Numbered from the stretch's first letter, positions 1 to 7,871 are shown. The stretch is DNA of 11,339 nucleotides from Entrophospora sp. SA101 (GCA_958430865.1 CAUDNR010000570.1:2181-13519), one strand, 5' to 3'. A program made the numbers and translations. The notes: generated from the letters alone by a model not told the origin.

Positions 1-718
1 CGAGCATTATAATGTAAACCATCTCTAAAATGCTGGCAAGTATCACACAAGTCAGTTCTTGGACTCATAATTTGAATCTCTGGTGTCAATTGATGTCATA
101 ATTTTCTGAAGGCATCATATTTTAAGGATTTCAAATTATTATCTTCTTCTAGACCAGCCAGAAAATATCTATGTACTGATTTATAACTCATTTCAGCTGG
201 TAAAAATATAACTGATTGAGTTATTCTATTGTTACTTCTTCCTGGACCTGGTAAGCCATGGACTTCTGCATAATTTTCTAGAAAATTCTTTACTACTTTA
301 GCAATATTTTTATCAATTACCATTTTGGTTTTTCATTGAGGCATCCTTTTAATATTGCCATGAACTCTTGCTAGAAGACCATTGTTTATCAAGTGATTTC
401 TGATATTTTCAAAATAAGACCTGCCAATTCCTAACATATTGAGATAAGTTTCTTGACAAAGCAGTGTATTGTGATCCCAGTGATAGAAGGTTCTTTTATT
501 AGATCGTGTTTTCTTTTTAAGGTGTCTACTGGTGCTTATTGATCCACTATACATGGTTTTAAGTTGAGCCATTAAAAATATGCCTGAAAGGATTCCCTTA
601 ATTCTGCAAAATGTTCCTTGGGAATTCTTGAAGAACAACCACAATCACAACCCTTTTTCAAAAAATCAATTGCTTTTTCATATTCATTAGAACCATTGTA
701 CTTATTATTACTTTTCAT
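1..718 (-). pseudogene. Broken transposase-like gene, N-terminal part, cut by the window edge
   Basis: The reading starts at the ATG at 716-718, with an in-frame TAA three codons upstream. It opens with a Cys-rich patch (GCDCGC, about residues 23-28), followed by IPKEHFAELRE, an MAQL motif, HWDHNTLLCQETYLNMLGIG, NGLLARVHGNIKRMP, NYAEVHGLPGPGR and, near the left edge, PRTDLCDTCQ. From memory, this motif order belongs to a widespread uncharacterised eukaryotic multi-copy family (cnidarians, amphioxus, fish, some fungi) that I take to be transposon-derived. No catalytic triad can be checked because the C-terminal part lies outside the window. Three lesions are seen: a one-base loss in the A-run at 574-578, a TGA at 330-332 and a TGA at 93-95. 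Family-like protein continues in frame after each TGA, where Trp codons would fit. Family membership is fairly sure; the transposase role is inferred. I see no intron that removes the lesions. Confidence 0.62.
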
Positions 719-978
719 ATACACTTATCCCTATATATATATAATTTTATAATGTTATGTTTGCTTTGTAGGTTTTTGAAAATTTTAAATTTTATCAAAA
801 TTATAGCATTTTAAAATAATGAACCACCAACACTCATGCCTTTTTATATTATTACTATTATTTTTTTTTTTATTCTAGTTTGTTAAGACTTACAAATTAC
901 ATGATGGAAATTTAGCACATACAGAAAAAAAAAATGAATTAAAATAGAAATCTAGTGCTAACTCTAGAATAAAATATT
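719..978 (-). promoter_or_regulatory. AT-rich spacer between the two minus-strand pseudogenes, with TATA-like run
   Basis: This 260-base spacer separates the stop of the Crinkler-like gene (979) from the ATG of the transposase-like gene (718). The run TATATATATATA at 732-743 lies only about 14-25 bases upstream of that ATG. That is close for a TATA box, so it may be plain low-complexity sequence. Long A and T runs fill the rest. No gene is visible in it. Confidence 0.25.
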
Positions 979-2477
979 TTAAGAAATCATCATATTTACA
1001 TCCAATGGAATTTTAAGAGAATATTGCTTGATAGAATGTATAATTGGTGGTGTTCTTTCTGCATTTTTTCCTGGTTTTGTTTGGAACTTCTGCTTATTAA
1101 ATGTTAAATAAATTTCATCTGGAACAACAAAATATAGTTCTGTCTCATTTTCTTCATTCTGAAGTTCATTGAGATGTTTAATTACTTCATTAACCCATTT
1201 TGTTTAATGGGATGTGAATTTGAAACTGTCATTTGAAAAAGTAAGTGATTTGAAGATCTAGTTCCTGGAATAAATGCATCAATTTATTCAAATGAGTGTA
1301 TGGATGGATAACAATAAAAACCTTGATGTTTTGCTGTTATTTCTTCAAGTTTTGAAAACTTAAAAGTTCCTTTAACAGTCAAATTTAATTCATTAATTAA
1401 AGAAGCTGATGTTCCATTATTAGATTTAAGTTTTTTCTTTTGTGTATCTCCTTCTCTTAACTCTTCTTCTGACTCTAATAATTTTATTTCATACTTTCCA
1501 CCAGCTTTTAGCATTTTATGTGCAAAATCTTCAAGCAAATTACCACAGATACCACCTGTAATTGATTCATCTTCACATGCTTTTAAAAAATTACGTAATG
1601 AAAATTGTTGTTCATTTAAAAATCTTTGATATATTTTTTCTCTGATGATAGAAGAGGCAAATTGAACTTTGTGTCGTTGAAAAGTTTGAGGATCTACTAC
1701 AATGTGTACTATCACATGAGAAGTATCATGAGGAGCATCAACCTCACCAACAGATTTTATTATCTTACCAAGGTCACAGGTTTTAATAGCCAAATCTATC
1801 TCTTGATAAGCTTCTTCTTTTTTCCATTCAAAAATATAATGAGCTATACCTCCACATAATTCATATAATTCTTTTGCATCATCTATAGACCTAGAAGTAT
1901 ATAACAGATTACAAGCATCTTCTACTTCATCTATTGTCCATGTAGGCATGTAATAGGATTCCCACCTCTGCAGTTTTTTTACAACCTTTAATCTTTTTTT
2001 TTTGAGGTGAAGTAAGGACTATTTTTACTGCAGGATAATTTGAAGGTATCATATCATCAACCATGTGTAATGTTGATTCCAGATTTAATACTCTACTAAA
2101 TTCATCCAGTGTTTTCCCCTCAAAAACTTTATGTTCTTTTGATGAAAAATAAAAAACTCTTCCTGGATAGTTGAAATGTTGATAAATTATTTCTTTTTTT
2201 AATTTTGCAAATTGATAAAGTAAGTGAAGACCAAAATATGACTTTCCTATTCCTGGATTACCAGTTATGAAAAATAATGAAGCATTTTCGTTTTTATTTC
2301 CATCTTGAATTTCATTTTGGATTTTTTCATAAATCTTATTGTAACACTTTCTAATAGGGTAGGATTGTTTTTTCCAAAATAAAAAGGAAATGCCATTTGG
2401 AAGTGAAAAAATGTTGTCTTGCACCAAACTGTTCAAATCAAGTAATGTTTTCCAAAAAAGTAGGGCATTTTCATCAG

Positions 2478-2760
2478 CTTTTAATTCATGATAGTTATTT
2501 CAAAAGAATCCCAAAAATTTTAAATCAATTAATAAGCAAATTTAGCAGTATAAAAAATATATAAAAACAATAAAGATGCTTACCCTCATTAACTAGATGA
2601 TGAGAGAATAATTTTAAAAATTGATAGATGGTAAGAAAAAAGAAATTAGAATAAAGTATTGAAAAAAAAGCAGGTTAGTTAAAGCTGAAACAATATACAA
2701 ATAAATAAGTAAAATGAAATGGACAAAAAATAATTTTTTTTTATGCAGTTTGTTCATTAC
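2478..2760 (-). other. Predicted 283-nt intron of the Crinkler-like gene
   Basis: The donor is GTAATG at 2760-2755 and the acceptor is AAAAG at 2482-2478, read on the minus strand. It is about 2.5 times longer than the introns of the transporter gene in this window. It contains another good acceptor (TTGTTTCAG ending at 2685) and another good donor (GTAAGC starting at 2583). These would bound a 101-nt exon at 2684-2584, which has stop codons in all three frames. Only skipping that segment keeps the reading open. Confidence 0.45.
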
Positions 2761-2980
2761 CTTTTCCTCCATATAATAGTTCTTGATATAATACCTTCCA
2801 ATTCTTCTTTATCTCCTCCAATCTCTTCTCCCCTTCCTTTAATTCTTCCTTCTCTCCTTCATAATCCTCCTTCTCTCTTCCCCTCTTCAGGTCATCCAGT
2901 CTTCCTCCCCATTTTTCCTTCCACTGATTTAACTCCTTCTCCGCCTTCACCAATCTATCTCTAACTTCGTCAATTGCCAT
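2761..2980 (-). CDS. Coiled-coil exon 1 of the Crinkler-like gene
   Basis: The ATG is at 2978-2980, in the context ACAAAATGGCA. The exon encodes 73 residues, starting MAIDEVRDRLVKAEKELNQW, with dense Glu, Lys and Arg and hydrophobic residues spaced as in a coiled coil. It stops at a good donor, AAAAG|GTAATG, with the intron beginning at 2760. Read without splicing, the frame ends at a TAA at 2741-2743, giving a stand-alone 79-residue protein, which is the main alternative. In favour of the join, the exon ends with one base of a codon and the acceptor at 2479-2478 leaves exactly the two bases needed to enter the P-loop frame. Because of the Glu/Lys coding, the plus strand across 2800-2960 is almost all pyrimidine. 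Confidence 0.55.
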
Positions 2981-3364
2981 TTTGTAAAAAAAATTTTTTT
3001 ATTGATTTAGATCGTAATTGTTATAATTTATAATTTATGCATGATTTCGACCAATGATAAATTAGTGAGCACATGACTTGTAATTTATTTCACAAATTTT
3101 TTTTCAATAATAGAAAAAATACATAAATAATTATAAAAATATAAGTTAAAGAATTGTCAGGGCACTTGGATGGAAGGAAAATACTCTGACTCAAAGCTAT
3201 TACCTGTACTCTGACAAAAATTTAACTTTACTGCTATTATTATTGTTATTGATTGGCATTATGTTAATTAGGGCATCTCACACCCCAACGTGTTGTGCGT
3301 GAATTTCAAATTAACCAATCAGATTTTTGTATTCAAACGCCCACCCCAAAATTTAATTATATGG
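2981..3364 (-). promoter_or_regulatory. Upstream region of the Crinkler-like gene
   Basis: No coding region is seen here. Just upstream of the gene's ATG, on its strand, is an A/T-rich stretch including ATAAATTATAAATTATAA near 3023-3041, which could supply a TATA-like element. CCAAT pentamers on the plus strand lie at 3051-3055 and 3315-3319. These are short motifs in AT-rich DNA, so they are weak evidence. A more GC-rich patch, GGGCATCTCACACCCC, begins near 3271 and stands out from its surroundings; it may be the edge of another repeat. Confidence 0.25.
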
Positions 3365-3388
3365 TTGGCTCGGTCTAAAGACCTCCTA
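3365..3388 (+). repeat. Left terminal inverted repeat of the 366-bp element
   Basis: This is the 24-bp arm that pairs perfectly with 3707-3730. Each arm also contains a small palindrome of its own, GGTCT-AA-AGACC, so a single arm could form a short cruciform or bind a dimeric protein. Confidence 0.75.
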
Positions 3389-3476
3389 TTGCTGCGCCAT
3401 GCGGCCAAATTTCAAAATAGCAATTTTGTAATTCGTTCAAAAAATTGGATTCCACGTGATTTTAATTTTCTTACTG

Positions 3477-3517
3477 CCAAATTTAGGTACGATAGTCAAA
3501 AGCTAGTCTAAATTTGG
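3477..3517. repeat. Internal inverted repeat inside the 366-bp element
   Basis: CCAAATTTAG at 3477-3486 and CTAAATTTGG at 3508-3517 are perfect 10-bp inverted arms around a 21-base loop. A related AAATTTAGAAACGAT follows near 3529-3543, echoing AAATTTAGGTACGAT at 3479-3493. So the interior is built partly from small repeated units. Confidence 0.5.
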
Positions 3518-3706
3518 TAATATTTCCTAAATTTAGAAACGATCATAGCAGACAAATTCCTCGCGAGCATAGTACAACAAATAATTTTTTTAAGAAAATC
3601 TCTCTATTACATTAAAACTAAAGACATATTCTATCAACTAATAGAGCTATTTTTTAAAAGGTAGGACAGAAAGTGACTTCTATACTTTTAAAATTTGCAC
3701 AAAATT

Positions 3707-3730
3707 TAGGAGGTCTTTAGACCGAGCCAA
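3707..3730 (-). repeat. Right terminal inverted repeat of the 366-bp element
   Basis: This is the exact reverse complement of 3365-3388. The sequence immediately outside is TTATATTAAT, which shares TTATAT with the left flank. Confidence 0.75.
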
Positions 3731-3908
3731 TTATATTAATATAAAACTTTTGTGACACATCAAGTGAGATACTCACAATGATTTCGATTTGTTCTCTCGT
3801 TATTCTCAATCCCAATTCTCCAAATTTTAACCTTTCAACTAAGAAAGCAATGAAAAAACAAAGCTAACTCACATTCAAACGAACATGTTTCAACTACTTA
3901 ATTACACG

Positions 3909-3943
3909 AGGACCCCGGATTATCATAATTGAGGTAACATCCA
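3909..3943 (+). repeat. Left inverted end of the 1.06-kb segment
   Basis: This 35-base arm pairs with 4937-4967. The first 12 bases (AGGACCCCGGAT) and the last 9 (TAACATCCA) are identical in both arms; the differences lie in the middle. Confidence 0.6.
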
Positions 3944-4554
3944 ATTTAATAAAGTTTTTGCTGAAGTTACATAAAAATATGGGCAAATACTTTTTAATAA
4001 GTGGTGCGACTACTTTGGGTATAGTAGAAACTTTTTTATTATATCCAAATCAGGTGAAGCAATTTTATGTCACATGAAATTATGGGTAAAACAAAAGATT
4101 AAAAAGGAACTAGAATTTAGTTATTGAAAGTATTTACATATGGTAAATTTTTTTAATCCATTAAAAAAGACGGGTTGCAATAATTTATATCTGTAGAAAA
4201 ATATTAATAGCACAAGTTTTAGCTGTTAGAATTTTTCCCATTACAATTTTGTTTATATGAAAAAGTTTAAATTATATTGGATTCAGATATAGGTTTATCA
4301 CCATTATATGATTTTTTTTAATTTAAATAAAAATACATTGGGTAATATATTAAAAATCTAAATATAAAAAAATTTTTTTTTATTACCATGGCGCAACTCA
4401 CAAGACAATATTTTCCCCCTCCCCCATTCATTCGTTCCTCTTTCCCACTTCCCTACAACGTACACTTCCTTCCCCAACTTAAGAGAAATTAAAAGCGCCA
4501 ATTTGTAAACTTTTACTTAACAAACTTCACACATTCCTTATCAAGCTCGATTTT

Positions 4555-4703
4555 TTGGTTGGACGAATCCACCAACAACTTCACAACTGAAGACTGGTCA
4601 TATAAACCTTTACACGATTGACCTCTTGACTACTCAAGAAGCAACAACGACAACCACAAAAAAAAACTAGGTTTGGTTGGACACATTCACCCACACAACA
4701 ACA
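4555..4703 (+). repeat. Spaced direct repeat (TTGGTTGGAC family)
   Basis: TTGGTTGGACGAATCCACCA at 4555-4574 and TTGGTTGGACACATTCACCC at 4673-4692 are related copies about 118 bases apart, both running into CAACAAC-type sequence. They lie inside the 1.06-kb inverted-repeat segment and are unlike its AT-rich surroundings. Confidence 0.4.
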
Positions 4704-4936
4704 AACCAAAAACTAAACAAACATACATACAAATATGTATACTTAACAATCACTCAACTTAAAAGTAGTTGCAAGTACATATGTAAATTATTTATTAATA
4801 ATAAAATTAAAATTTGAAATGTGGGGCAAAGATTGGTCACGATATTTATACATGTGGGAAAAGTTTTCATGACATGGAGAAATTATTACGCATGAGTAAG
4901 GCTTTTCATTTAAAAAAGGGTAAAGCTCTCTAAACC

Positions 4937-4967
4937 TGGATGTTACTCAATGATGATCCGGGGTCCT
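4937..4967 (-). repeat. Right inverted end of the 1.06-kb segment
   Basis: This 31-base arm is the reverse complement of 3909-3943 with one T/C difference and two gaps (3 and 1 bases). The outside flank is GGTTGACGTTAC, with no clear duplication of the left flank TAATTACACG. Confidence 0.6.
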
Positions 4968-5733
4968 GGTTGACGTTACAAAATTAACCTTTACTATTGT
5001 TATTTATTTAAAACCATTTCATTTTATATGCAAAAATTTTTCTATCTAGTGTAAATAAATTGAATGGCATTTAACCTTTTTAATATTAAAATACTAGCTT
5101 GTTTTTTTACCAGAAAACATGCAGCTTCCAAATCACTACACCTTTCTCATTTTCAACAATATAGGTACAACTTTGCACGAAAAGGTAGTAGATGATCCGT
5201 AATTTAGAGTCACGAAGAGGCTTATTTTATTTTATGGAGAAAACCTTTAGTAACATTAAAAAAAAATGGTTGATTTTCAAATGTATAGATTCAAGAACCA
5301 AATAAGGTGAAGAAAATAACTTTATTTTCCAAGACTTGGCAAATAATTTAGCAGTAAAAAATAAAGTTTCTTAATCAGTCAATATGTTGTCAAAAAATTA
5401 GTAGATGAGATGACAAATGAAAGGATTCAGGAAGGTTTATGAAATTTGTCTGTATAAATGATATGATGGTGCTGATAGTGACAAATTGAAAAGTGGTGGC
5501 TTGTTTTAAGAAAAATGCACGATATATTTTGTGTGACCATAATAATTTTGTTTTAGAACAAACTATCAAAAAAAACACAATGAATTAATTCTTGGCATTT
5601 AGTTTCACAATGATTATTTAAAGAAATTATTATAAGCCGAATATTTTTGACAATATTTTTGAATTTCCCAATATTCTTTGAATGAACAAACATAAAAATA
5701 GCTATTGAAAAATCAAATATGGATATAATCTAA

Positions 5734-5769
5734 TTTGTATAAAAAACTATTTTTGTATAAAAAAACTGT
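5734..5769 (+). repeat. Two-copy tandem repeat
   Basis: The unit TTTGTATAAAAAACTAT occurs at 5734-5750 and again, with one extra A and a final G, at 5752-5769. Confidence 0.5.
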
Positions 5770-6344
5770 TTTTGCATTCGGCTAATTAATTTAATATAAT
5801 TATAATTATAGCTTTAAAAGAATAATTTTTTTCCATCGTTTCAATATATTATATTATTGCATACAATATAACGGATAATTAGATAAGATTTTCTTATATA
5901 TTGTGATAGATCGCGCGGCCAAAGAACTATGTTCGTTAATATAATCATCCAAAGAATGAATTATATTAATCAAATAATTACCAATTAAAAAAAATTAAAC
6001 ATAATAATATATTATATAAAATTTAGGCGTTGGGTTCTCAATGAAGTCACCGGACCAAATTGAATTATTTCATAATTTAGATATAAAATGCTTGTATATT
6101 TACTTTATTCATATAGGACATTCAAACAACGTTTTCTTTAAAATTGCTTTAATATAAAAAATGGTTATTTGATCTTTTTCTTTGAAAAAGCCAAGTGGAT
6201 AGAATCTATTAAATATTACTTAATGTGTTAATATGACTTTTATGTTACAATATTTTAACTACATAACCAAATTTGGTTAATTGGTAATGATTTTCTTTTC
6301 GTCGAATATATTTTGATTTTATCACGTAAAAAAAGAAATTTTTG

Positions 6345-6368
6345 ATTAATTTAATTGATTAAATTAAT
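6345..6368. repeat. AT-only palindrome with 11-bp arms
   Basis: ATTAATTTAAT at 6345-6355 and ATTAAATTAAT at 6358-6368 are exact reverse complements around a 2-base TG centre. In DNA this AT-rich such a palindrome can arise by chance or slippage. Confidence 0.5.
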
Positions 6369-6400
6369 TTAACAACGACAATGATTATAGACCAACTAGA

Positions 6401-6540
6401 TGTAAATAAATATATTATACAAATTATTAATTTAACAATAATCACGGAACAACTACCTTGTTTCTTTTGCCTGTGCCTTATTTATCTATAAATAAACATA
6501 TTATACAAAGCCATTAATTTAATTACAGAACAACTGCCTC
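6401..6540 (+). repeat. Degenerate direct duplication, ~87-base period
   Basis: The block at about 6401-6458 (ATAAATATATTATACAAA, then TTAATTTAA, then CGGAACAACTACCTTG) is echoed at about 6488-6540 (ATAAACATATTATACAAA, then TTAATTTAA, then CAGAACAACTGCCTC). The order of sub-blocks is kept, so this looks like an old local duplication rather than chance. Confidence 0.5.
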
Positions 6541-7703
6541 TATTATCCATGAAATATATCATGCAAAACTAACAATAATTATAGGCAACACAACCTTGTC
6601 GGTTTCTTTACAAAGTGTACATTGTTTAGTTTTTGGCATTTTTCACTATTATATACTGAAGTCAAGGAAGGAACGACCTAACATGGAAAACGTAGATAAA
6701 GGATTGGTGTTCGTCTGCCCGCATTCCAAATTGGATAGTAGTAATTTAAAATCTTCAATTGAACGTGATTGAAATTTTGAGTTTTTAAATTTGGACTGGT
6801 AATAGGTTCGATGATCTTCGCCATTATAACATTTAACAATCATTGGAAGACTTCATAATAACGAAAAACAGGTTATTTTTTTATGTAGGCATAACATTTT
6901 AATATTCTGTTTTCTTTTATCACATCGTTTTTAGAATCTGCATCAATAAACCGAATTAAATACAAATAAACGACGGAAGTAAACAAAAACAGAACAATAA
7001 TAATAATAGATGACCGGAAAATTTTTTTTGAAAAAGCAATTGCATATGTTTAATTAATATTATACTAATATGGTCAGTGAATTCACTACTTGTTAACCAT
7101 CCTTGAAATTTTATCAATTAATAGTTGTCACCTCTTAGAGCGAAGAACCACTCTTATCGTTTACTTATTTTATATTTTTAAAAAGATTTTATTGAAAATT
7201 TCGTGTAACATTCAAATGTCTAGAGGCGTCAGGTATCATGCTAGTTATTGTTAATATGTCAATATAATGGATAGTTTTTTTTTTGAATAATATATATTAA
7301 AAATTTAAAATGGTTATTATAATGATTGATCTAAATTTAGTACTATATCTACTATATCAATAATAGATGGCAGTAAATCACGTTTTACGCTCCAAATTTT
7401 GATCTATCGAATCTTCTTGTTTAGAGTTTTGACGTATTTCTATGTAACCGTAGAAAATATAATGTTTAAATATTAAATAAAAATCATTTTTTATTGTGTT
7501 GAAATTAAAATCAAAACTTTTCAACTTTATAATCAGATCAATTGCAATATTACCGTAATAATTAATAATCGGGATAATTTGACAATTTATCATTCATCTC
7601 ATCCATTCAATCATCACTACTGTACATGTCACAAAAAATAAAATAAAAATAACAAACAAATAAACAATGTAGGTTTATTGATAACTGTTTTTTCTTTAAT
7701 TAG

Positions 7704-7711
7704 TATAAAAG
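7704..7711 (+). promoter_or_regulatory. TATA box candidate for the transporter gene
   Basis: TATAAAAG lies 160 bases upstream of the transporter ATG on the same strand. Position and sequence fit a fungal RNA polymerase II TATA element, with a transcript start expected a few tens of bases downstream. The 3' half (AAAAG) makes it more specific than the AT background, but the assignment is by motif only. Confidence 0.45.
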
Positions 7712-7871
7712 GACACTGCATAAATAAAATTATAGCATACAATGTTTTTTAAAACTTCATTACCCTCATACATCAAATCTTATAAATCCTTTTTATATAC
7801 ATAATAATGTATAAAATGCGTAAAAAATTTTTTTTCCTACAAAGATTCAAATAAAAAATTACTTGCCAAAG

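Larger units (their letters stand above)
979..2980 (-). pseudogene. Crinkler/RHS-like P-loop NTPase gene with coiled-coil first exon, broken
   Basis: Proposed model: exon 1 at 2980-2761, one intron at 2760-2478, then a long second exon to the TAA at 979-981, about 570 codons. Exon 1 (residues 1-73) is Glu/Lys-rich and looks like a coiled coil. Next come the LNSLVQDNIFSLPNGISFLF and YPIRKCY motifs typical of Crinkler (CRN)/retrotransposon-hot-spot-like proteins, Walker A GNPGIGKS (about residues 146-153), and a Walker B-like LHMVDD (about 210-215). Further on are MPTWTIDEVE and ELCGGIAHYIFE. The C-terminal block holds TRSSNHLLFQMTVSNSHPI and LYFVVPDEIYLTFNKQ. Three lesions are seen: a +1 shift in the ten-base run at 1994-2003, TAA at 1284-1286, and a frameshift near 1198-1205. 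CRN-type proteins in oomycetes and fungi are thought to be modular intracellular proteins, some of them effectors. I see no secretion signal or ubiquitin-like CRN N-terminus here. Family assignment is good; join to exon 1 is less sure. Confidence 0.72.
3365..3730. mobile_element. Candidate 366-bp MITE-like element with 24-bp perfect inverted ends
   Basis: The 24 bases at 3365-3388 recur in perfect inverted form at 3707-3730; the core is GGCTCGGTCTAAAGACCTCC. Such a match over 24 bases including GC-rich sequence is not expected by chance. No open frame inside looks like a protein, so this would be a non-autonomous element. TTATAT occurs right after the right end (3731-3736) and two bases before the left end (3357-3362), a possible target-site duplication with a 2-bp offset. 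The element carries GC-rich patches and an internal inverted repeat. I cannot assign it to a superfamily. Confidence 0.6.
3909..4967. mobile_element. Candidate ~1.06-kb segment bounded by imperfect inverted repeats
   Basis: The left end at 3909-3943 begins AGGACCCCGGAT and ends TAACATCCA. The right end at 4937-4967 is its reverse complement with one mismatch and four bases of gaps. Weaker similarity continues inward for about 15-20 bases. The right end could be read as CAGGACCC, loosely like hAT ends, but the left end is GAGGACCC and I find no matching 8-bp flank, so the class is open. No transposase frame is visible inside. The interior includes a C/T-rich stretch (4410-4480) and two copies of a TTGGTTGGAC-type sequence (4555-4579 and 4673-4703). 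A 34-codon frame at 4388-4492 has a good start context (ACCATGG) but matches nothing I know. Confidence 0.45.
4968..7703. other. Long AT-rich intergenic region without a convincing gene
   Basis: I see no gene with recognisable domains in these ~2.7 kb. Small structures include a doubled TTTGTATAAAAAACTAT unit (5734-5769), a near-perfect AT palindrome (6345-6368) and a degenerate ~87-base duplication (6401-6540). A GC-richer patch, GATCGCGCGGCC, lies at about 5909-5920. Two weak coding-like scraps deserve mention. One is on the plus strand at 5389-5440 (KLVDEMTNERIQEGL, then stops), with YDGADSDKLKSGGLF in another frame nearby. The other is a 64-codon minus-strand frame at 6649-6843. Either could be gene debris or chance. 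Confidence 0.5.

Noticed and set aside
93..332. TGA read as Trp (alternative genetic code)
   Set aside because: The intact transporter uses TGG for its Trp codons and ends with TAA, and the TGA-bearing gene also has a frameshift; decay is simpler.
1626..1859. Plus-strand 77-codon frame opposite the Crinkler-like gene
   Set aside because: It lies wholly antisense to well-conserved coding sequence and has no recognisable content; a shadow.
2743..2964. Plus-strand Pro/Ser/Leu-rich frame opposite the coiled-coil exon
   Set aside because: Its Pro/Ser/Leu bias is the expected antisense reading of Glu/Lys-rich codons.
3290..3511. Plus-strand 73-codon frame entering the 366-bp element
   Set aside because: It crosses the element boundary, its predicted protein matches no family I know, and its start codon is unsupported.
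5390..5578. Minus-strand 62-codon frame
   Set aside because: Low-complexity, AT-driven composition; the plus-strand relic over the same bases is at least as plausible.
7378..7593. Minus-strand Ile/Asn/Phe-rich 71-codon frame
   Set aside because: The composition is what random AT-rich DNA gives, with no motif or splice partner seen.
7863..7871. TTG at 7863 as the transporter start
   Set aside because: A non-ATG start is not needed; the ATG at 7872 has a good context (AAAGATGAA).
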